Positions 62,308-64,000 of a stretch of 64,000 nt of DNA are shown here, piece by piece. Origin of the DNA: Mayamaea pseudoterrestris (lineage: Eukaryota > Bacillariophyta > Bacillariophyceae > Sellaphorales > Sellaphoraceae); contig BROI01000005.1 in assembly GCA_027923505.1 (NCBI GenBank), forward strand, positions 186,001 through 250,000. The letters are read 5' to 3'. The stretch's first letter is position 1, and each line of letters begins with the position of its first letter. The notes beneath the pieces are model-generated. The model had not been told where the DNA came from. It searched no databases and worked only from the letters and a program-made list of their open reading frames with translations. The translations under genes and the position numbers were made by a program.

Positions 62308-63869
62308 TCAGCCTTTGGTAGCAGTTCGAAGAGTGCGGCATACTTCGCATGGCGCGTTTCTCCATGTATGTTTCTCGTTGTAAAAGGTGCAAGCATTGCA
62401 ACTCCACGGCCCAATAAGACTATACGTGGAAGGACGACCGCGTAATTTCGCTGTGCTACTGCTTTTAACATACGTGGACTTAGAATGCTGGATCGGTTCT
62501 TGCGGCGGCGTGATAATGTTGTTGTCATCGCCGCGATCGGAGAGACCTTTGTCGTCATTTTCCTTGGAGACTTCATACACGCTAATGTCGTCTTCGGATG
62601 CTGAAGAGGAAGCAATGGAATAGGCGTCATGATCCGGCGCACAGGGGGCGTCATCCTCAGCAGTGACTGCCGAGTGCACTTGAAGATTGGTAGGATCGGA
62701 ATCATGAATCAGGCCATTATCAACATCATGGTGGACTTTATCGTCCCCTGTCGCTGCTGCATCCTCCATGACATCATCCTGACGAGCAGCAGATTCGGCG
62801 TAATCCTTATTAAATTCTTCATCAATTTCATGAGCAGCAGGTTTGACATTATCGTTGCCACCGTCGCTATCCGCACTGGACGTGGGCTCCTCGCTTTTGA
62901 CCTGCGCACGCCTTTCTCGTTCCTCCTGTATCAGCTTGTCAAACCCATGCTTCAGCTTTTTGTTCATTTGCGGATTGCTCGCGTTCAACGCGGACTTTGC
63001 GCTCCGCTTGCCCCACGACGATTGCCTGCGCGCACGTTCCTGGACGGCCAGCTGTGACACAATTTCCGCATGCGATTTAGGATGCAGCGAATCACATTCG
63101 GCGTTCCACGCCGTGACGAATGTTTTGTGACGCTCAATGAGCTCCTGGTCATTGCCGTCGATTGCAAGGCCTTCCGCGCGGCAAACCTTTCGCAGCGCCT
63201 CCTTCTTCAGATTGCCGTAGATGCGACGACTCTTTTTTGCGTGCGCCGAAGGAAAGACTTGAACGTTTATTGTATCTATTCCAATGTCGGCAGCAGCAAT
63301 CGCACTCGCAGCATGAACGTTGCGTGCCGAGCATCGTTCTGCTCGTTCATCCTGCGCAGGCAGCTCAGAATTAGCAGTAGCTAGATCATTTGATTTGGCA
63401 GATACAACAGTCTTGAGTCCTTCTCTCATACGTTCAAAGCTCGAAACAATCTTTTGCAACTGATGATTCGGATAAAACGCCTTGCAAAAGTCCCGTCCCG
63501 ACGTTTCCACCTCGGCGTTGCAGGACGGACAGTGCGGCTTGACCAAAAACTCGCTCTTGCTCATGCCGTTGGACAGCAAGTGCGTGCGAATGCAAACGGA
63601 GCAAAAGGTGTGCTTGCAGGCAACCAAAGAGACTGGAACATTGAAGAATTCGCGACATATTTCGCAGCGCAAATGCTCCTCGAAATCGCAGAGTGGAGGA
63701 AATGATGGCTTCCATATTTCTGAAAGTAGAAAGCAAAAAGGAAATGTGACAATGAGAAACGATGAGAGTCGTGGAGCAATCGCAAGCAATCACATTCAAG
63801 CCCATCATTTTGCTTACGTTCGTCATCCAATTCATCAACCATGAGGTCAAGCTTGTTGTCTTTCTCCAT
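62308..63869 (-). CDS. RAD18: RAD18-type E3 ubiquitin ligase (RING-SAP) with RanBP2 zinc finger
   Basis: Two exons: 63869-63818 and 63719-62308 (98-nt intron), giving 487 aa. RAD18 with RAD6 ubiquitinates PCNA for translesion synthesis. The splice joins LDDE-QIWKPSFPPLCDFEEHL to the RING (about 36-84): CEICREFFNVPVSLVACKHT, FCSVCIRTHLL, CPSCNAEV, followed by FYPNHQLQKIVSSFERMREG, the RAD18-specific extension. A SAP motif (about 190-225) reads YGNLKKEALRKVCRAEGLAI, with DSLHPKSHAEIVSQLA after it. The middle is acidic and disordered. The last 35 residues are a RanBP2-type finger: GPWSCNACTFYNEKHTWRNA, CEVCRTL. I see no UBZ4 finger between RING and SAP. Confidence 0.88.
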
Positions 63870-64000
63870 GATGTACGTATTTTTTGACCAGACGTTATAT
63901 CAGCGAGAAAGTGAAGCGGCAGCAGAAGCAATCCCATGGCGCAAGGCGCGCGTCGTCCAATGCTCGCCGACAGTGACGTCATGAGTACCGGTGCGAGTCG
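63870..64000. promoter_or_regulatory. RAD18 upstream region with TGACGTCA and TACCGGT
   Basis: 131 bp to the window edge. TGACGTCA (63974-63981) and TACCGGT (63986-63992) lie four bases apart, 105-124 bp upstream of the RAD18 ATG. This is the only place in the window where both palindromes occur together. Confidence 0.45.

Noticed and set aside
1-64000. Search by eye for transposons, LTR elements, viral genes, CRISPR arrays
   Set aside because: No reverse transcriptase outside PRP8's RT-like core, no transposase, integrase, capsid or regularly spaced repeat array was seen.

Overview
This window is nuclear DNA of a photosynthetic stramenopile, most likely a diatom. The genes are densely packed (about 31 protein-coding genes in 64 kb). 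Introns are few and short: most are 81-110 nt with GTAAGT-like donors, and the longest I could fix is 211 nt. Several proteins begin with a signal peptide followed by an aromatic residue at the predicted cleavage site (VSAF, TAYAF, VTSF, CCSTF), the ASAF-type presequence of diatom plastid proteins. HSF-type DNA-binding domains, a diatom-style LRR protein and a strongly conserved PRP8 fit the same picture. I saw no transposon, viral fossil, rRNA or tRNA.

Layout. 0-10 kb: an ARM-repeat protein running off the left edge (-), VPS33 (+), a DnaJ co-chaperone (-), CTNNBL1 (+) and an uncertain hypothetical gene (-). 10-25 kb: an LRR protein with an apparent frameshift and a duplicated 3' end (-), an arrestin-fold protein (-), an ABC1 atypical kinase (-), a cysteine-rich membrane protein (+), a membrane-anchored metzincin-like protease (-), a BTB protein (-) and UTP7/WDR46 (+). 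25-30 kb: a divergent ArsJ permease (-) and ArsJ-type GAPDH (+) pair, then a diflavin reductase (-). 30-48 kb: a plastid NSF-like AAA ATPase (+), a protein with two HSF domains (-), a membrane RING protein (-), an Mpv17-family protein (+), TFIIH p62/TFB1 (-), a low-complexity membrane protein (-), a GDP-mannose-hydrolase-like Nudix protein (+), a basic/acidic hypothetical (+), a GST (-), a LEA-like repeat protein (-) and a methyltransferase (+). 48-64 kb: PRP8 in three exons (-), a DUF707-like glycosyltransferase (-), a plastid protein of unknown function (-), a divergent PX-like protein (-), an EEF1AKMT4-like methyltransferase (+) and RAD18 (-).

Most of this is ordinary housekeeping: splicing (PRP8, CTNNBL1), ribosome biogenesis (UTP7), transcription and repair (TFB1, RAD18) and membrane traffic (VPS33). 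The stand-out is the arsenate-resistance module. In bacteria a dedicated GAPDH uses arsenate in place of phosphate to make unstable 1-arseno-3-phosphoglycerate, and the adjacent permease ArsJ exports it. Here both genes sit head to head in a eukaryotic genome across one roughly 600-bp shared promoter. The GAPDH has an intron, and the ArsJ carries an added six-cysteine loop and a C-terminal CGPC motif. Recurrent palindromes (TACCGGTA, TGACGTCA) upstream of several genes may be shared promoter elements.
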